Shown: positions 12,201 to 24,785 of the stretch, piece by piece
Layout: the number at the start of each line of letters is the position of its first letter
How positions within the stretch are numbered: the stretch's first letter is position 1
NCBI GenBank assembly: GCA_946807835.1
Contig: OX327702.1
Coordinates: forward strand, 15,314,001 to 15,378,000
DNA length: 64,000 nucleotides
DNA from: Ailanthus altissimus
Taxonomy: Eukaryota > Streptophyta > Magnoliopsida > Sapindales > Simaroubaceae
Reading direction: 5' to 3'
Notes under the pieces: model-generated
Told to the model about the DNA's origin: nothing
The model's input: the letters and a program-made list of their open reading frames with translations, nothing else
Databases searched by the model: none
Made by a program: the position numbers and the translations under genes

Positions 12201-13169
12201 AGTCTCATGTGCCATGATATGCAGGTGGTTATGGGACTCTGGAAGAACTACTTGAAGTGATTACCTGGGCTCAACTTGGGATACATGACAAACCAGTATG
12301 TCTCTGCGTTTTTAATAACTTGCTTATGGGTATTACTTTTTTATATGATTTATGGAACTAATGTTGTGAATACTTTTCCTTTTTTGTAGGTGGGATTGCT
12401 GAATGTTGAGGGATACTACAATGCCTTGCTTTCCTTTATTGACAAAGCTGTGGAAGAGGGATTTATTAGTCCAAGTGCAGGCCAAATCATTGTTTCTGCT
12501 CCAACAGCAAAGGAGTTGGTCAAGAAATTGGAGGTATAATGAGAACATATTTTCATGTCTGCTAATCTTTCATTATTACTTAGAAAAACAAAAACCAAAA
12601 GAAATATAAACCTAAAAATAAAAGAAAATAAAATAAGTGTTGTTGGTTTTCAGAATATGCTCTGATCCTCAACTCTCTTTCATGCTTTACTCTTCTAAAG
12701 TTTGAAAAAGCCCAAACATTTGGGATAAAGTAACTCTATGTAATTACATATGCTTGATATAAAGTGCACATAGATATACCATAAAAATTAACTTCACATT
12801 GAAATACGAATTTCTGTTTCATTTACATATATTTGTTATCAGAAGAAAAATAAATAAAAAGTACAAATACCCAAATGCACGAAAAATTGGAATTGATGTG
12901 GTCACTTTTGGAACTGGTCTAATTTTAGAAAAGCAAATGAAATGGCTACACTTGTATAAAATGTTTCCTTTTAGTGAATTCATTCCTTCCTAAGATTGAC
13001 ATACCAATCTTAGTTTTTGATAGAGTGAATATCATGATCTTTATCTCAGTTTACTTCGTTATTTCTCTAGGAGTATGTACCCTGCCATGAAAAAGTTGCT
13101 TCGAAGATGAGCTGGGAGATGGAGCAGCTTGACTATTCTCAAGAATATGATATTGATATCTCTATGTGA
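9288..13169 (+). CDS. LOG: Cytokinin riboside 5'-monophosphate phosphoribohydrolase (LONELY GUY), seven exons
   Basis: The enzyme cleaves ribose 5-phosphate from cytokinin nucleotides, releasing active free-base cytokinins in one step. Exons are 9288-9413, 10092-10189, 10365-10395, 10945-11044, 12225-12295, 12390-12533 and 13071-13169. All six introns are GT-AG and phases join without stops to give 222 aa, the usual LOG length (about 210-220). The start is the first ATG after the TATA box, and the product aligns with family members from residue 13 on. Visible motifs are CGSS (21-24), GGGSIGLMG (52-60, nucleotide-binding loop), MHQRK (100-104, with Arg103) and the LOG signature PGGYGTLEE (118-126, with Glu126); the Arg and Glu are the family's catalytic positions. 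There is no signal peptide, so it is expected in cytosol or nucleus. The overall sequence is closest to the Arabidopsis LOG1/LOG3/LOG4 group from memory; I cannot assign a numbered orthologue. The donor of intron 4 (GTTATT) is weak but forced by the frame. No damage is seen. Confidence 0.96.
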
Positions 13170-14927
13170 CTGTGGTAATGTGGCATCTTGGATTTCTAAA
13201 TTACTCTAAATACAATATCTAGGAGTTGGGAGGTTCTAATTTGGAAAATGCTAAATTTCTGAAGTGGGGAGTGCTTTTTGTAAATTACTGCTATTGACCT
13301 CAATATGTGAAGCTTCAAAATTCCCTGTTTGTGGAAATTTGGTTTTAATATGAAGTTGTAAGTATTAGAGGCTGATGAAAAATCCCCTTTATAAACTGGT
13401 TTGAAAACGTGGGAGAAGGCTAAATGATGAGAATAGCAGGGATTCATCAATTCTGGGGACTCCCAAGGACAGAAATAAAATGGTATTCGAGACATCGAAA
13501 TAACATCAGTATGATTAGTTCATTTGAAAAGGGGCAATGTCCTCGTTTGAAATGAGTGGAATTTTCACATTCTCTAAACTGTCTTCACATTCTTTTGAGT
13601 GCACTATGAAATGGTTGAAACTGTGAACTTAGTATTCATTGAATGTATGTTTGAAATTCAGTTGTTCTCTTTTTTGATCCATGAATACCACAGAGTGAAA
13701 TAACTAGTTATTAAATATAAGAGAAAGGTCGGTAAATATTAACAACAAAATAGAAATAGTGTTTATGAAATACTTTCTATGTTGTGCTTAAAATATTAAA
13801 CAAAAAGTTCAGCAGTTACAAACATACCTTTGGTATCTTAAAGCTTTCGATTGTGGATGAAATTGATATATAAATCGTCATTAGTGAGAACTTGTGGAAA
13901 ACTTGAATCCAATTTATACTCGTTTATATGCATCTCTATATTAACCAAAAGTTTGTCAATAATACAATGATGGAAGAGACCAAAGTCTTACTGGTTAAGA
14001 GAAGCGAATGGCCTTTTCATGTAACAAACATGTCTACAGTCTGTTTCGAACTGCTTAGCTTGCTGTTGCCTGTTGATGTTTTGAGATAGCAACAGCCAAC
14101 AGCAGACAGGACTAAACCTACTCAACGACAACAGGGTACCCGGAGCCCGGAGGGGACCGATTGTTGTTGAATTGACAGCGAACTGAAAAGAGAAGGGGCC
14201 ACCTTCTTCTGCTTCTTCAGAGAATGATTGATCCCTTTGTCGTCTGACGAATGGGAAAACAACACTAGTGACCGGGGTCCAATTGTTAATGATGTAATGA
14301 AAAAAAGGAGTGATCATGTGCCGACTGCCACGGACATTTCAAGATAACTAGAAAAGCATGTTATTGAAACGATGTTGAAAGCTTAAACATGTGAGGGGAA
14401 GAAATGAAACCACTTGTGTCAATTCATTCAACATATCATTGTCCAAAGCAGTCATTTTAATATGAAAGGAATCTAATTCTGCTATAACCTCATTGAAGAA
14501 TATAGCATTTGTATACAAATACTGTATATACATGAAACTTTAAATTAAGGGAGACCTGTAAAAGAAGGTTAATAGTACAAAGTATATATAATCTCATTTT
14601 CAGTAGTCTATTAGAGATCATATGACCTTTACACCTTGGTAAGTATTCAACATCTGTTTATGCAACAATTCTTACAAAGCATATACTCATGTTATGCTGA
14701 TCCTTGTTTACTTGTCCCATGTATTTCTCTCTTTTTTGATGATGCCCAGAGGAGGACAAAGGACAACTCCAGTGCAAATGACACTTAACATATGATAACT
14801 AGCTGAAAGTTTGGTAAAGTTGTGATCGAGGATGATTGTATGAATCAACAATAGTATTGGGCATAATGATGTTACCCCTGTACCAAATTGGATGAGAATT
14901 TTATGATTCTAGTTTAATGTGAAGACT
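13170..14927. other. LOG 3' UTR and spacer to the retrotransposon nest
   Basis: The first few hundred bases are presumably LOG 3' UTR. Beyond it, 14000-14320 is less AT-rich than its surroundings and contains a 109-aa - strand ORF (13988-14317) without a recognisable family, so I do not call it a gene. The rest is featureless up to the outer target duplication at 14928. Confidence 0.4.
13474..13479 (+). terminator. Candidate poly(A) signal for LOG
   Basis: AATAAA about 305 bases after the stop codon. Plant polyadenylation signals are loose, so this is only a candidate. Confidence 0.25.
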
Positions 14928-14932
14928 AAAGA

Positions 14933-15726
14933 TGATGTAGGACATGAAACACGAGTGTCAGAAAATTTCAAAAAATATATCTTGAGTTACGGTATTAGAA
15001 TCACACATATGATATATCATTTTGAAATTATCGACGACCCCTATGCTTTATCTCATACTTTAGCCATGAGGCTTGCTAGATTGAACCCAAATTCTATCAT
15101 TTAGGTTCTTAAATTGCACAATTAAACTTAGTCAACTCATTTTTTTTCTTATTTTTTAAGAATTTTATCTTTCTTTGTAGGACTCGTATTAAGTTGCCTT
15201 CTTCTCTATTAATTTTGTTTAGATAAGTACTATTTTATTAAATTAAAATAATCTAAACTTGCCTATTTTGATAAATTTGTGTTATTTAGCATAGGTATAA
15301 AAGGGATGGAAAAAGACATTTAGACCTCCAAAACTTAATTCAACCGATATTTTCAACCCTTGTTCTCAAAATTATCTAAAAAGACTCATTTCTATTTAAA
15401 AAAATTATCTTTCTTACTTGTTTTTACTCTTTTTTGGTGCGCCTGTGGTTGAAAAAAATATTATTATTGTATAGATCATAAAATTTTGAATCTAATAGTG
15501 GTAAAGGTGGGTCAAAATCTTATCGTCGCCACTGGGAAAAACAATCTTCTTGGGTAATTTTAAAAATAGAGAGATGAAGTTGTCATTTAAGTCAAATTTT
15601 GGGGGTCTAGATGTCTTTATCTCTAAAAAGGAACATGAGAACCCTAATTTGTCATTCTTGGCCTAATTTTATAATTAAAATTTATTTCAGAGAACATGTG
15701 TTCTTTATCTTGCTTCCATTTCGTCA
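14933..15726 (+). repeat. Element C 5' LTR
   Basis: Starts TGATGTAGGACATG and ends TTCGTCA. The first 300 and last 100 bases match the 3' LTR at 49394-49851. TATAAAAG at 15296-15303 is a likely TATA box. The central part, about 15296-15625, is absent from the 3' LTR. The 61-aa and 65-aa ORFs here are incidental. Confidence 0.75.
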
Positions 15727-15728
15727 AG

Positions 15729-15740
15729 TGGTATTAGAGG
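15729..15740 (+). other. Element C primer binding site (tRNA-Met type)
   Basis: TGGTATTAGAGG two bases after the LTR end, followed by caggttttgg. It is the common plant TGGTATCAGAGC site with C-to-T and C-to-G changes. Confidence 0.75.
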
Positions 15741-15989
15741 CAGGTTTTGGCTTGTCTTTCATTGTGTACAACGATTTGAATGGTAGCCAATTTCTTGGCA
15801 CTAATTGAGAATTGAAGACCTTTATTGAAGTAGCAGCTCAAGTAATAGTTCAATCACTCGTGGATAATATTATTCTGTGATTAGATAGATTAGAGGTTGG
15901 TGCCAACAGTAACAATGATCATGGTAATATAGGACAACGTTCTCGCTACTACAAAGCAATGTCCTATTTGAAATTAAAAACCCTACAAC

Positions 15990-18300
15990 AATTGGGAATA
16001 ATAAGGAATAAGAAGAAAGGAAGAAAATGTTACTAATGGAGGACGGTATAATGATGTCAAAGTTAATCTTGAAGTATCGACATTTAAGGATAGTTTGCAA
16101 TCAAAAGATTTTCTTTATTGCGTAGCAAAGGTCGAGAATTATTTTGAATTTGTGGTGGATTTACTAGAAGATAGGAAGGTTAAATTGGTGATCGTGAAAT
16201 TGAAGGGTGAAGCTCTTGCATGATGGTATCAAGTGCAAAGTTGATGAAGGATTAAGGGCAAAGATCCAATTTAAACTTAGGAGACTATGATGGTGATAGG
16301 TCTCAGTCAGAGTAAGAGATGATAGATAATATTTTTAGGATTATATTCTGGTAAGACTGTACCATGAATAGATAAATTTATTTTCTTAGGATGAAAGACA
16401 AACCATAAGAGTTTTATTTTCGATAAAGAGATACCCTTATACATTATTTGCTGAGTTTAAATAGAAATAGGCATGCAACTACTTTACATAATGAAATTAG
16501 AAAACTAACTAACTACCACACGTTCCATTAACTAAGTAACTACCATGAATGCAAAGTAACGTCCCTCATCTTCATGTATGCAACGTTTCATGTTACTCTC
16601 ATGCCATGCAACTATTCAATTAACTTCCCACTATGTACCTGATGAGTGTATTTTATATCTATTGTTTTAAACTCTTAAATTTGGTAATTGCTCAATTTAA
16701 ATATAAATATATGACGTTATATGTATGTTATTATCATTTTGTAGGTTTAAAGTTAATGGCAATTTGGAATGAAAATTCAAAGAAAATAAAGCAAAAATAT
16801 AAAAACATACTCAAATGGATTGCTATAGTATTTTTACCTACAATACTTACGCTTAGGCGCCAAATCAGACAGAATGCTTGGCGCTTAGGCACCGCCAGCA
16901 CCCTAAATTCATTTTGGACTTTTTACTCTAATTTTCAAGCCCATTTTTGAATTCTATAAAAAGAAGATGGAAAGTCTCATTTTTCATCAAGGAAAAAGCA
17001 CAAAAATGGAGAGAAAAACAAAGAGTTTCTAGTGAAAGAAAGCATTTTGAAAGCTTGGAATATTAAAGACTCTTGAAGATTGAAGGCCTAAGAGCTTCTC
17101 GAACTAGTTTTCCCTTCTCCCTTTGTCTCATTTACTTTTATTTGAAGTTTATATTTGTAATTTGTGTTGTTTGAATATGATTACTCTTGTGAACTTTTAG
17201 ATTAATGTAATTGAGCATTTTACTATAGATAGCTAAATTTCTTATTCTAGGGCTTAATGTAACTCTACTAAGTACTATGTTTTGACATATTTAGTTGATT
17301 AATGACTATATCTTGTGTTTATCATTTATACTTTTTTTAAGTTCAATGCTTCTAATTGGATTAAAAAATTGATTAGATGATTTAGACTTGTGGGTTGTGT
17401 GCTTAGGAAAGTTTAACCCATGTGCTGAAATTGAATAACAGAATCTTTGATTTTATTGAGTTGGGAGACTAATAGAATAAGGTAATCACTTAAGGGTAGC
17501 ATAATACATGTATAGATAAACAAGTTAGATAGGAATATCAACTGGATTATGTATGCATAAGATTTCATTTGACGCTTAGGAGAGGAAATAAGATTAGTTT
17601 TTAATTCTTGATTGATGAAATCACAAAAATAGTTGTTAATCACTAATCATGAAGAACATGAAAAACGTAGAGTAAAATAAAGACCCTATGACCATTTTTC
17701 TATAGAATTCTAATCTCATTGAATTGTTTAATTGTTTGTTTTAGTATTTTTATTTTCTTAACCAACCTAGTGTTTAAATTAGCCTAGATAAAGTTAGGTT
17801 GTTAACACAGTAGTAATTAGCATTAATTTAGAACATTAATCCTCATGGGAACTATACTCACTCATTACTTTATTACTTACGACCCGTGCACTTGCAGTTA
17901 AAATTCTTGTGTGTTTAGTTTCGTGAATAGCACTACATTCCAAACCATGCATTAATATTTGGTCTATTAAATGGAAAAGCTAAATTCTACTAGATTATAA
18001 GGAAGATTTGTACAAGAAGCTTTAAAAGTGTCACCAAAGAAGTAGAATAGTGGATGAGTATACTGTAAACCTATTCAAATTGAGTGTGAGAAATACGTTG
18101 GAAGAATATGATGAGCAATAAGTTATGAGGTATGTTAGTAGATTAAAACCTGAATTTCAAGAAAAGATGAAGATTTTGACATTCTGGCACATTAATGAAA
18201 CAGTAAGCAAAGTAAGAAGGTTAGAGATTATAACAAAATAAAGGACTATTATAAGGGCACTAGGTGCTTTATAATAGTACTACCACCATAATAAAATCAA
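15990..18300 (+). pseudogene. Element C gag, broken and interrupted
   Basis: Capsid-type gag. Frames near 16040-16225 read phrases such as DSLQSKDFLYCVAKVE and DRKVKLVIVKLKGEALA, the hallmark of plant Ty3/gypsy gag where the family has 'A.AWW' after the basic stretch. The frame breaks off near 16293 and resumes at 17970 with LLDYKEDLYKKL and RIVDEYTVNLFKLSVRN, then RLKPEFQEKMKILTFW near 18150. The gap is the insertion block 16294-17969. Several in-frame stops remain after removing it. Confidence 0.7.
16294..17969 (+). mobile_element. Insertion block in element C gag, containing an LTR-like unit
   Basis: Gag reading is continuous if 16294-17969 is removed, and the block is flanked by GATGG (16289-16293) and AATGG (17970-17974), an imperfect 5-bp duplication. 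It starts TGATAGG like the L2-type LTR at 47017. The part from 16640 (TGATGAGTGTATTTTATATC) resembles the beginning of the 47017 LTR and runs to the 'gacccgtgcacttgcagtt' phrase near 17880 typical of gypsy LTR ends. The extra 346 bases before 16640 are unexplained, so it may be a solo LTR or an LTR plus internal remnant. The 105-aa ORF at 16633-16950 lies in it and is not a gene. Confidence 0.5.
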
Positions 18301-18426
18301 TTTGAGTTGAATAAAGAAGAAGCATAAAGTGAAAATATAGAAGATGACAGTTAGTTGAAGTAGACTAATAATAGTCAGAAGCAGTCATAATATAAGTAAA
18401 ATAATAACATCTATGTAAAGCTAATT

Positions 18427-18483
18427 ATGGTTAAGTGTTTCAAGTGTAGGTTACCAGATCATACCACTAGTGATTATGGAAGA
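18427..18483 (+). pseudogene. Element C gag zinc knuckle
   Basis: Reads MVKCFKCRLPDHTTSDYG: a CX2CX4HX4C nucleocapsid knuckle whose last Cys is replaced by Tyr. It marks the gag end and the start of protease. A metal site this damaged would not bind zinc normally. Confidence 0.7.
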
Positions 18484-18589
18484 ATATGGAAAGATTTGAG
18501 GATAAAGATGATGAGGATGTATTGTTAATGGTAATGATGGAATTGAGGTGAATTGTATTGTACAAAAAATATTGTTCACACTAAAGAAA

Positions 18590-19404
18590 GAGGAAGATGC
18601 ATATTAACATTAACTCGGGTACTGTGAATGTTAGGGTGTGTAAGGTGATTACAGATAATGGTAGTAGCAAGAATATAACGTTGAAGGCATTAGTATAAAC
18701 CTTGAGGTTAAAAATTGAGAAACATCTAACACCATATAAAATTGGTTGGATTAAGAAAAGGGGAAGAAATAAATGTGAACGAAATTTGCAGGATTCCATT
18801 TTCTTTAGATTAGTTTACAAATATAAGGTTGTGTGTGATGTTATAGATATGGGTGTCTACTATATTTTACTAGGCAGACCTTGACAATATTACATGGGCA
18901 TAATGCATAAGTGTAGGCAAAATATGTATGAGGTTTTGTGGAATAAGAAAAAGGTTGTGCTAATTCCCTTTATAAGAAATACTAAGGTGAAGAAAATTTT
19001 GAAATGGAGAGAAGATTTTCTTAAATATTATTGAGGGTCATGTGAGTGAAGATTATAAAGGATGTATATTAATGGTGATTAATGAGGAAGTCAATAATGA
19101 AGAGTACTAGAAGAGATTCAGCCAATATTGGCTGAATTCGCTGATTTGGCACATAAAGAGATGCTAGGTGGGTTACTGCCAATTAGACAAATTTAGCATC
19201 ATATTGATTTTATTCCTGGTGTAGATTATCCTAATTTTCCTTATTATAGGATGAGTATGAAGAAGCACAAAATTGTAGAAGAGCAAGAGGACGAATAATT
19301 GAAAAAATTATTTATTCATAAGAGTAAAAGCCCTATGGCAATACCATTATTGTTAATACCCAAGAAGGATGAGAGTTGGCATATATATATTGACAGTAAG
19401 GCAA
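18590..19404 (+). pseudogene. Element C protease and N-terminal reverse transcriptase
   Basis: The protease core reads VITDNGSSKNI near 18650, where the aspartic protease family has D(S/T)G, followed by KIEKHLTPYKIGWIKK and DMGVYYILLGRP near 18845-18880. The RT start follows with a proline-rich approach region (about 19205-19260), then HKSKSPMAIPLLLIPKKDES-like reading near 19315-19375 and HIYIDSKA at the end. Reading stops where element B begins at 19405 and continues at 45595 with NKITIRYRF. Multiple stops and frameshifts are present. Confidence 0.72.
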
Positions 19405-22400
19405 TGTTTATGCTCAAAATATAATACGGCTATTGCAGTATAGATTGAGGCGTCGATCCCATGGGAAGCTTTTAGAAAAGTAGATTAGTAAATAAAAATA
19501 TTAAAATAGTAACAAATGAGAAAATTAACTTATTGGTTTATATAGATGAGATAGAATTGTATATGAATTAAGGGAGAAGTCTTATGATGGAGTAAGGAAG
19601 GCTTTGAGAATCACAATTATACTTTATAAATCTATTCTATAGGTTGATACAATGTTTATAACTTAATTGAAAGTTTTACATCCCAAACAATCAATTGAAA
19701 GATATATAAAATATGGCACATTTGATAATACATGTATTTAATATGACTAAACTCTTTATAAATATTAATACAAACCATGTTTATTTATATAAGTTACCTA
19801 AGATCGACAATATATCATTTTAACAATATTGCAGTAAAAGTTCAACTTGAATATCAAATAATTATTGTCTTTACATATTATCTAAGATCGACACTATATC
19901 GATTGACAATATTGCAGTAAAAGATTAACATATAAAAAATGTAACCAATAACAATTATAATTCAATAAGAATCACATAAAGAAATCATGATAGAAAATAT
20001 ATGAAACATGAAAATTATATGTTGGAAGGCTTTATTGTTATGACTTTCATAATGTAGTGGAATAGAAAACAAAAATTCTTTAATCTTTATTTTTGTTAGA
20101 TAAAAAAACTTTTTATCTAAAGATTTTATGAACATATGAATTTGATGTTAAAATAAATAAAATTTAACAAGAACATACCTTGAATCCACGTAGAGTTTTC
20201 TTCTACCAAATGATTCCAAACTAAGCCTCTTGTTTTATAGTGAAATGAAGAGTGGGCTTCCTATTTTTCCTTCTCTCAAGAAAAATACGTATGCTGCGTT
20301 TTTCACGTATGTGTGTTGTATTTTATTTAGACTAGTCTTCTTATTTTAAAATAATAATTTAATTAATAATATTTATTAATTAAATTATTATCTCTTAAAA
20401 GGAGACCTAATTTATGTAAATCAAATAGAGTTCTACTCTTTGTGGTTAACATATAATATCCAACATTTGAGCATTATTAGTCTTTTAATAAAAGAAAAAT
20501 ACTAAAATTAAAAATTAAATCTTTTTGATAATTTCAAAACATTATCCTTAAGATTTTATTTATTTAATTTCTTAAATCAAATATTTAATTATATTTGGAT
20601 AAGATCTTATATATTAATTAATTCTTAATTAATTAATTTTATCCAAAAATATAAAATATACGTATTTGAAAATTATTGTTTGGACACAAACAATTTGTGT
20701 AATAATACAATCCTTTTTATTTATTCACTGTAATAACGAAAGAGGTGATATTGGAGACCTATGGCTTACAATTTCAAGCTCTAATAAATTTTAAATAATT
20801 AATTAAACTCTTTAATTAATTAATTCAATTTATTAATTCCAGTGTTATTCTACTAAAAATCTGGAATTGCACTCTTGAAATTGTAGATATAATTTAATCA
20901 AAAAACTTAGAGCAGTCTATTGATTTAATCATTACATGCAATTTAACCCTCTATAAATGGTTTATAATTAGAGCTAAGTTAATTACCGTTTTACCCCTCT
21001 AATTATTTCTTTATCCTTAAGTACCATTAATTCACCAGTGAACAGTTAATTTGTAACATTATTACAAATTGAGCGCTCTAACCGTTCAGTTCTAGAATTA
21101 ACCTTTAAGAGAACCTTCTTTTTAACTTCCATTAGGAATGAATGGATTCCATATCTGTAAATCATATTCCCAATTGTTTATCTTACAATGCCACTAAAAT
21201 ACAAGTTTTTAGTCTGTTATTTAAACAAAGCGTAACTAATATTTTAAATAACATAATGACATAAACAGGAGTTTATGATTACTCAGGATTAAGGTTAATC
21301 AATATATGATCATCGGTTGATGTTATTTGAATTCTTAATTAACAACGGTATTTTACATAAGAATTCAAACTACGTCTAGTCCAGTCTTATATAATTATAT
21401 TATATATAATGCCTCCACCATAATGTCACTACATTAGTAATCCAGATAAGATCACTACATTTTAAATGTTTATGGACTACACTAGTAATATTTAATTAAA
21501 GATCCCAAACTTTAATTAATTTATTACGAACTTTTTTATTTATTATCCATAACTTTAATCCTCTTGTATATAACAATTATATACTAAAGTTATGATTACA
21601 TAAATAAACAAGAGATTTTTTTATATTTATGTCATAAAATTATGAACACTCTTCAAGTATAGAATTACAACTTTATTAATTTCATAAAAAGAGTACAAGT
21701 ATATGCTTTTAGGGCATTATCCCTAACATTATAACCTCTAGATTATAGAAAAATAATAAACAAGAGTTTAGATATAAGCAAACTTAGAAACATTTGTACC
21801 TCTTGACAAATAATCAAAGTATAGAAATAAATTTATTACACATAAAAGTTTATCTCTAACCTAGCTTACAATGCATGGTAAAGAGAAATTATATGAGAGA
21901 ATTGTAAAGCATTAAAAACCGTCCATTAGCCTTCTAAGAATATTCTTATATAGGCAATGAATAGAAACATGTTTAGAGTGACATCGATCTTCACTAAATT
22001 GTTGCACCTTTTTTACAATAGAAATTGTCGATGTAGCATTTTTGGTAGACATGAAGGTTGTAGAATTATGTCTCTTCTTTCAATAGCCACTAGGTTTCAT
22101 TCAATTTGGATGTGTATCAAATGAGCTATGGATAAAATACCAAATATATGTCAGATTTTGACCAATCAACCCTTTTACCAATTTATAATCTAATTTGGTC
22201 CATGATAACGACTTCTTTGAATTTTACTATCAATAAAAGAGTTATTGATAATTGAGTTAGTATTTCCTAACTTCAAGAATCATACTGATTGGGTTCATAT
22301 TTTGTGAAATATGGTTCAAATACGAGAGGTGGGTCAAACTGAGTAGAAGTTGTAATCCAGTTCTGTTGTATCCCGATTTTGGCCCATAAAATGTTGGATT

Positions 22401-22636
22401 TGCCTTTTCATCTATTCTTTAAGCTTGATTCATGTTCCTTTAGGTTTAAGAATTTCTACATTGTGATTTGTACATTGCGAGTTATGTCCAGTTTACTAAA
22501 CCTGTACAAATAACATTCGTTAATCACAATTTAAGGACACCACTTTATTTTAAGCTTAAAAATACAAAAATGCTAATTAGTGACATTAAATAGTGACTGA
22601 AGTTTTTAACAAATATGTATTTTATTGTGCTCATTA
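19405..22636 (-). repeat. Element B 3' LTR, interrupted by a solo LTR
   Basis: 19405-20014 and 21734-22636 together match the 5' LTR at 44022-45594. The outer end on + is TGTTTATGCTC, so the LTR ends GCATAAACA on -. The inner end on - is TAATGAGCAC, a degenerate TG. The 20020-21728 insertion accounts for its extra length. Confidence 0.82.
20020..21728 (-). mobile_element. Solo LTR, copia-like, inside element B's 3' LTR
   Basis: A 1709-bp unit with ends TGTTGG...CTAACA on +, flanked by perfect 5-bp duplications TTATA (20015-20019 and 21729-21733). Read on - it starts TGTTAGGGATAATGCCC, a typical beginning of plant Ty1/copia LTRs, which is why I assign - orientation. No internal region is present. 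The host LTR aligns with its partner once this is removed. Confidence 0.85.
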
Positions 22637-22650
22637 TAGCCCCCGACCAA
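22637..22650 (-). other. Element B polypurine tract
   Basis: The - strand reads GGTCGGGGGCTA immediately before the 3' LTR, matching the position and G-run of element A's tract at 41268-41279. Confidence 0.6.
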
Positions 22651-23149
22651 GTTATTGCTAGTCTCTAGCAATTCAAGCGTAAATAGAATATGCAAAACTA
22701 CATAAACGTTTCAAACAAAAAGCCAGTTCAATATCACTATTGCTATTATAATTTTTTCAATTATAGCTTCTGAAATTTGTAAGTGTGTGTGAACTAAGTC
22801 GTAACCTTCTTACCAGAAATCACAATATATATAGCCTTGAGAATTTCTCCAAGTAGAAGCCTCAACTCTATATCCTTACAGGTGTACAACTGTTTAAAAG
22901 GTTAGGATTTCTCTCATGGAGTTGGAAAATAGTTAAGTACTCAAAAAAAATTTAATTTTAAGGACAGACATACAAATTAACATTGATCCAAAGATAAAAA
23001 AATCAATTATTTAGAAATGAATCATTCTTAACATGCACTATCTTTAGGACTTTAATTGTCTTGTGAGAATAATACAAATATAGCTTGGTGAGAGAATTGC
23101 CTTACAAAATATTTGTTTTCTAAAATTGAATGAATAGCTTTTTAACCGC

Positions 23150-24240
23150 TGTCCATTCACTTTGCCCATCAGTAGGGTCTTCAATTTCAATAGCACCATT
23201 AGAAAAAATGCGCCTTATCACAAATGGATCAGTCCATCGAGATCTCAACTTTTTAGGGTGTAAATGCAATCGAGAACCATAAAGATAAACCCATTAATTT
23301 GGCTTAAAGTATTTCTTTAAGATCTATTTGTCATGAGCCACTTTTATTTTAGCTTTGTAAATTCTAGAGTTGTCATATGCATCATTTTGTAGCTCTTCTA
23401 TTTCTGACAATTGTAACTTTCTCTGAAGATCTGTATTGCTCAAATTAAAGTTAAGGGCTTTGATAGCTCAGTAAGCTTTATGCTCTAACACAACAGGTAA
23501 ATGGAAAGCTATCTTATAGATAAGTCGGTATGAAGACATTCCTAAAATGGTTTTGTATGTAGTGCAATATACCCAGAATACATTAGATGGCATAGAGATC
23601 AATCTTTATGATTCAGGTTAACCGTCTTTTCTAAAATTTATTTAATATCTCTATTTGCTAGCTCAGCTTGTCCATTTGTCTGCGGATGGTATGCAGTGAA
23701 AACTTTGTGAAGAACACCATACTTGCGCATCAAAACTTCAAAAGAATGGTTATAGAAATGTATTCCTTGGTCACTAATAATGACATGTGGGATACTATAC
23801 CTAGATAACACATTTTCTTTTAAGAACTTTACCACAGTTGTGTTATCATTAGCACGACAAGCTATAACCTCCACCCATTTTGATACATAGTTAACAGCTA
23901 GAAGAATATAAAGGTAGCCAAAAAATGAGGAAAAATGACCCATAAAATCAATACCCCAACAATCAAATATCTCGATAATAAGAATAGGGTTAAGAGGCAT
24001 CATATGTCTTCGAAACACAATACCTAAATTTTAACATTTTTCACAAGAACGAAAAAAATTATTAATGTCTTTGAATGAAATGTGTAGTAAAGACCACATT
24101 GTAAAGTTTTCACAACTGTATATTTCATAAGAAAATGATCGCCACAAGCAGCACTATGGCAACAATTTAAGACATTAGAAACTTCCCTGTCAAGAATGCA
24201 TCATCTTATAATTTGGTCAGGGTAGTATTTGAAAAGATAT
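23150..24240 (-). pseudogene. Element B integrase
   Basis: The core (24018 down to 23641) reads [19 protein letters not shown], the start typical of Athila-like integrases, with catalytic Asp in WGIDFMG (codon near 23947-23949), a second Asp in IISDQGIHF and Glu in [12 protein letters not shown]. All three of the DDE residues are therefore present. The C-terminal part (about 23640-23150) aligns with element A's VNPNHKDWS and VEIKDP segments but has stops. The zinc-binding N-terminus near 24040-24200 is frameshifted. Confidence 0.8.
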
Positions 24241-24329
24241 GGATCAATCTAATAAAAATTACGTACCTCAACTAAAAACTTACGCTTATCTTGTGCACTC
24301 CAGTTAGATGGAACTTCTCCACAAACTAA

Positions 24330-24785
24330 TTAATTTATGATATATACATACCAAGGTACTTGGCTTACAGTGAAAAGATGTTCATGAAGGAAATCATCTT
24401 GAATGAGTGGAATATCAGTGGAGTCAGTGAACTCAAGGCGAGATAAATGATCAACAATGACATTTTCAACACCTTTCTTGTCTTTAATGGTTAGATCAAA
24501 TTCCTGTAAAAGAATAATCCACCTAATTAAATAGGCTTTAGCATCTTTCTTAGAAAGAATGTACTTAAGGGTCGCATGGTCAGCAAAAATAATAATAGGT
24601 GAACCAATCAAATAAGAACGAAATTTGTCGAAGGTAAAAACAACAGTTAATAGTTCTTTTTCAGTAGTAGAGTAATTTATTTGAGCATCATTCAAAGTCC
24701 TAATAGCATAATAAACAACAAAGGGTTTTCCCTTCTTTCGTTGCCTAAGAATTATTCCTACAGCATAATTACTTGCATCACACAT
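24330..24785 (-). pseudogene. Element B RNase H domain
   Basis: A 151-aa open stretch with the RNase H1-like motifs [32 protein letters not shown] and VDHLSRLEF. It lies between RT and integrase as expected for Ty3/gypsy. The open frame is cut from the RT by stops on its 5' side. Confidence 0.85.

Noticed and set aside
16633..16950. 105-aa plus-strand ORF
   Set aside because: It lies within LTR-like sequence of the insertion block in element C and has no recognisable domain.
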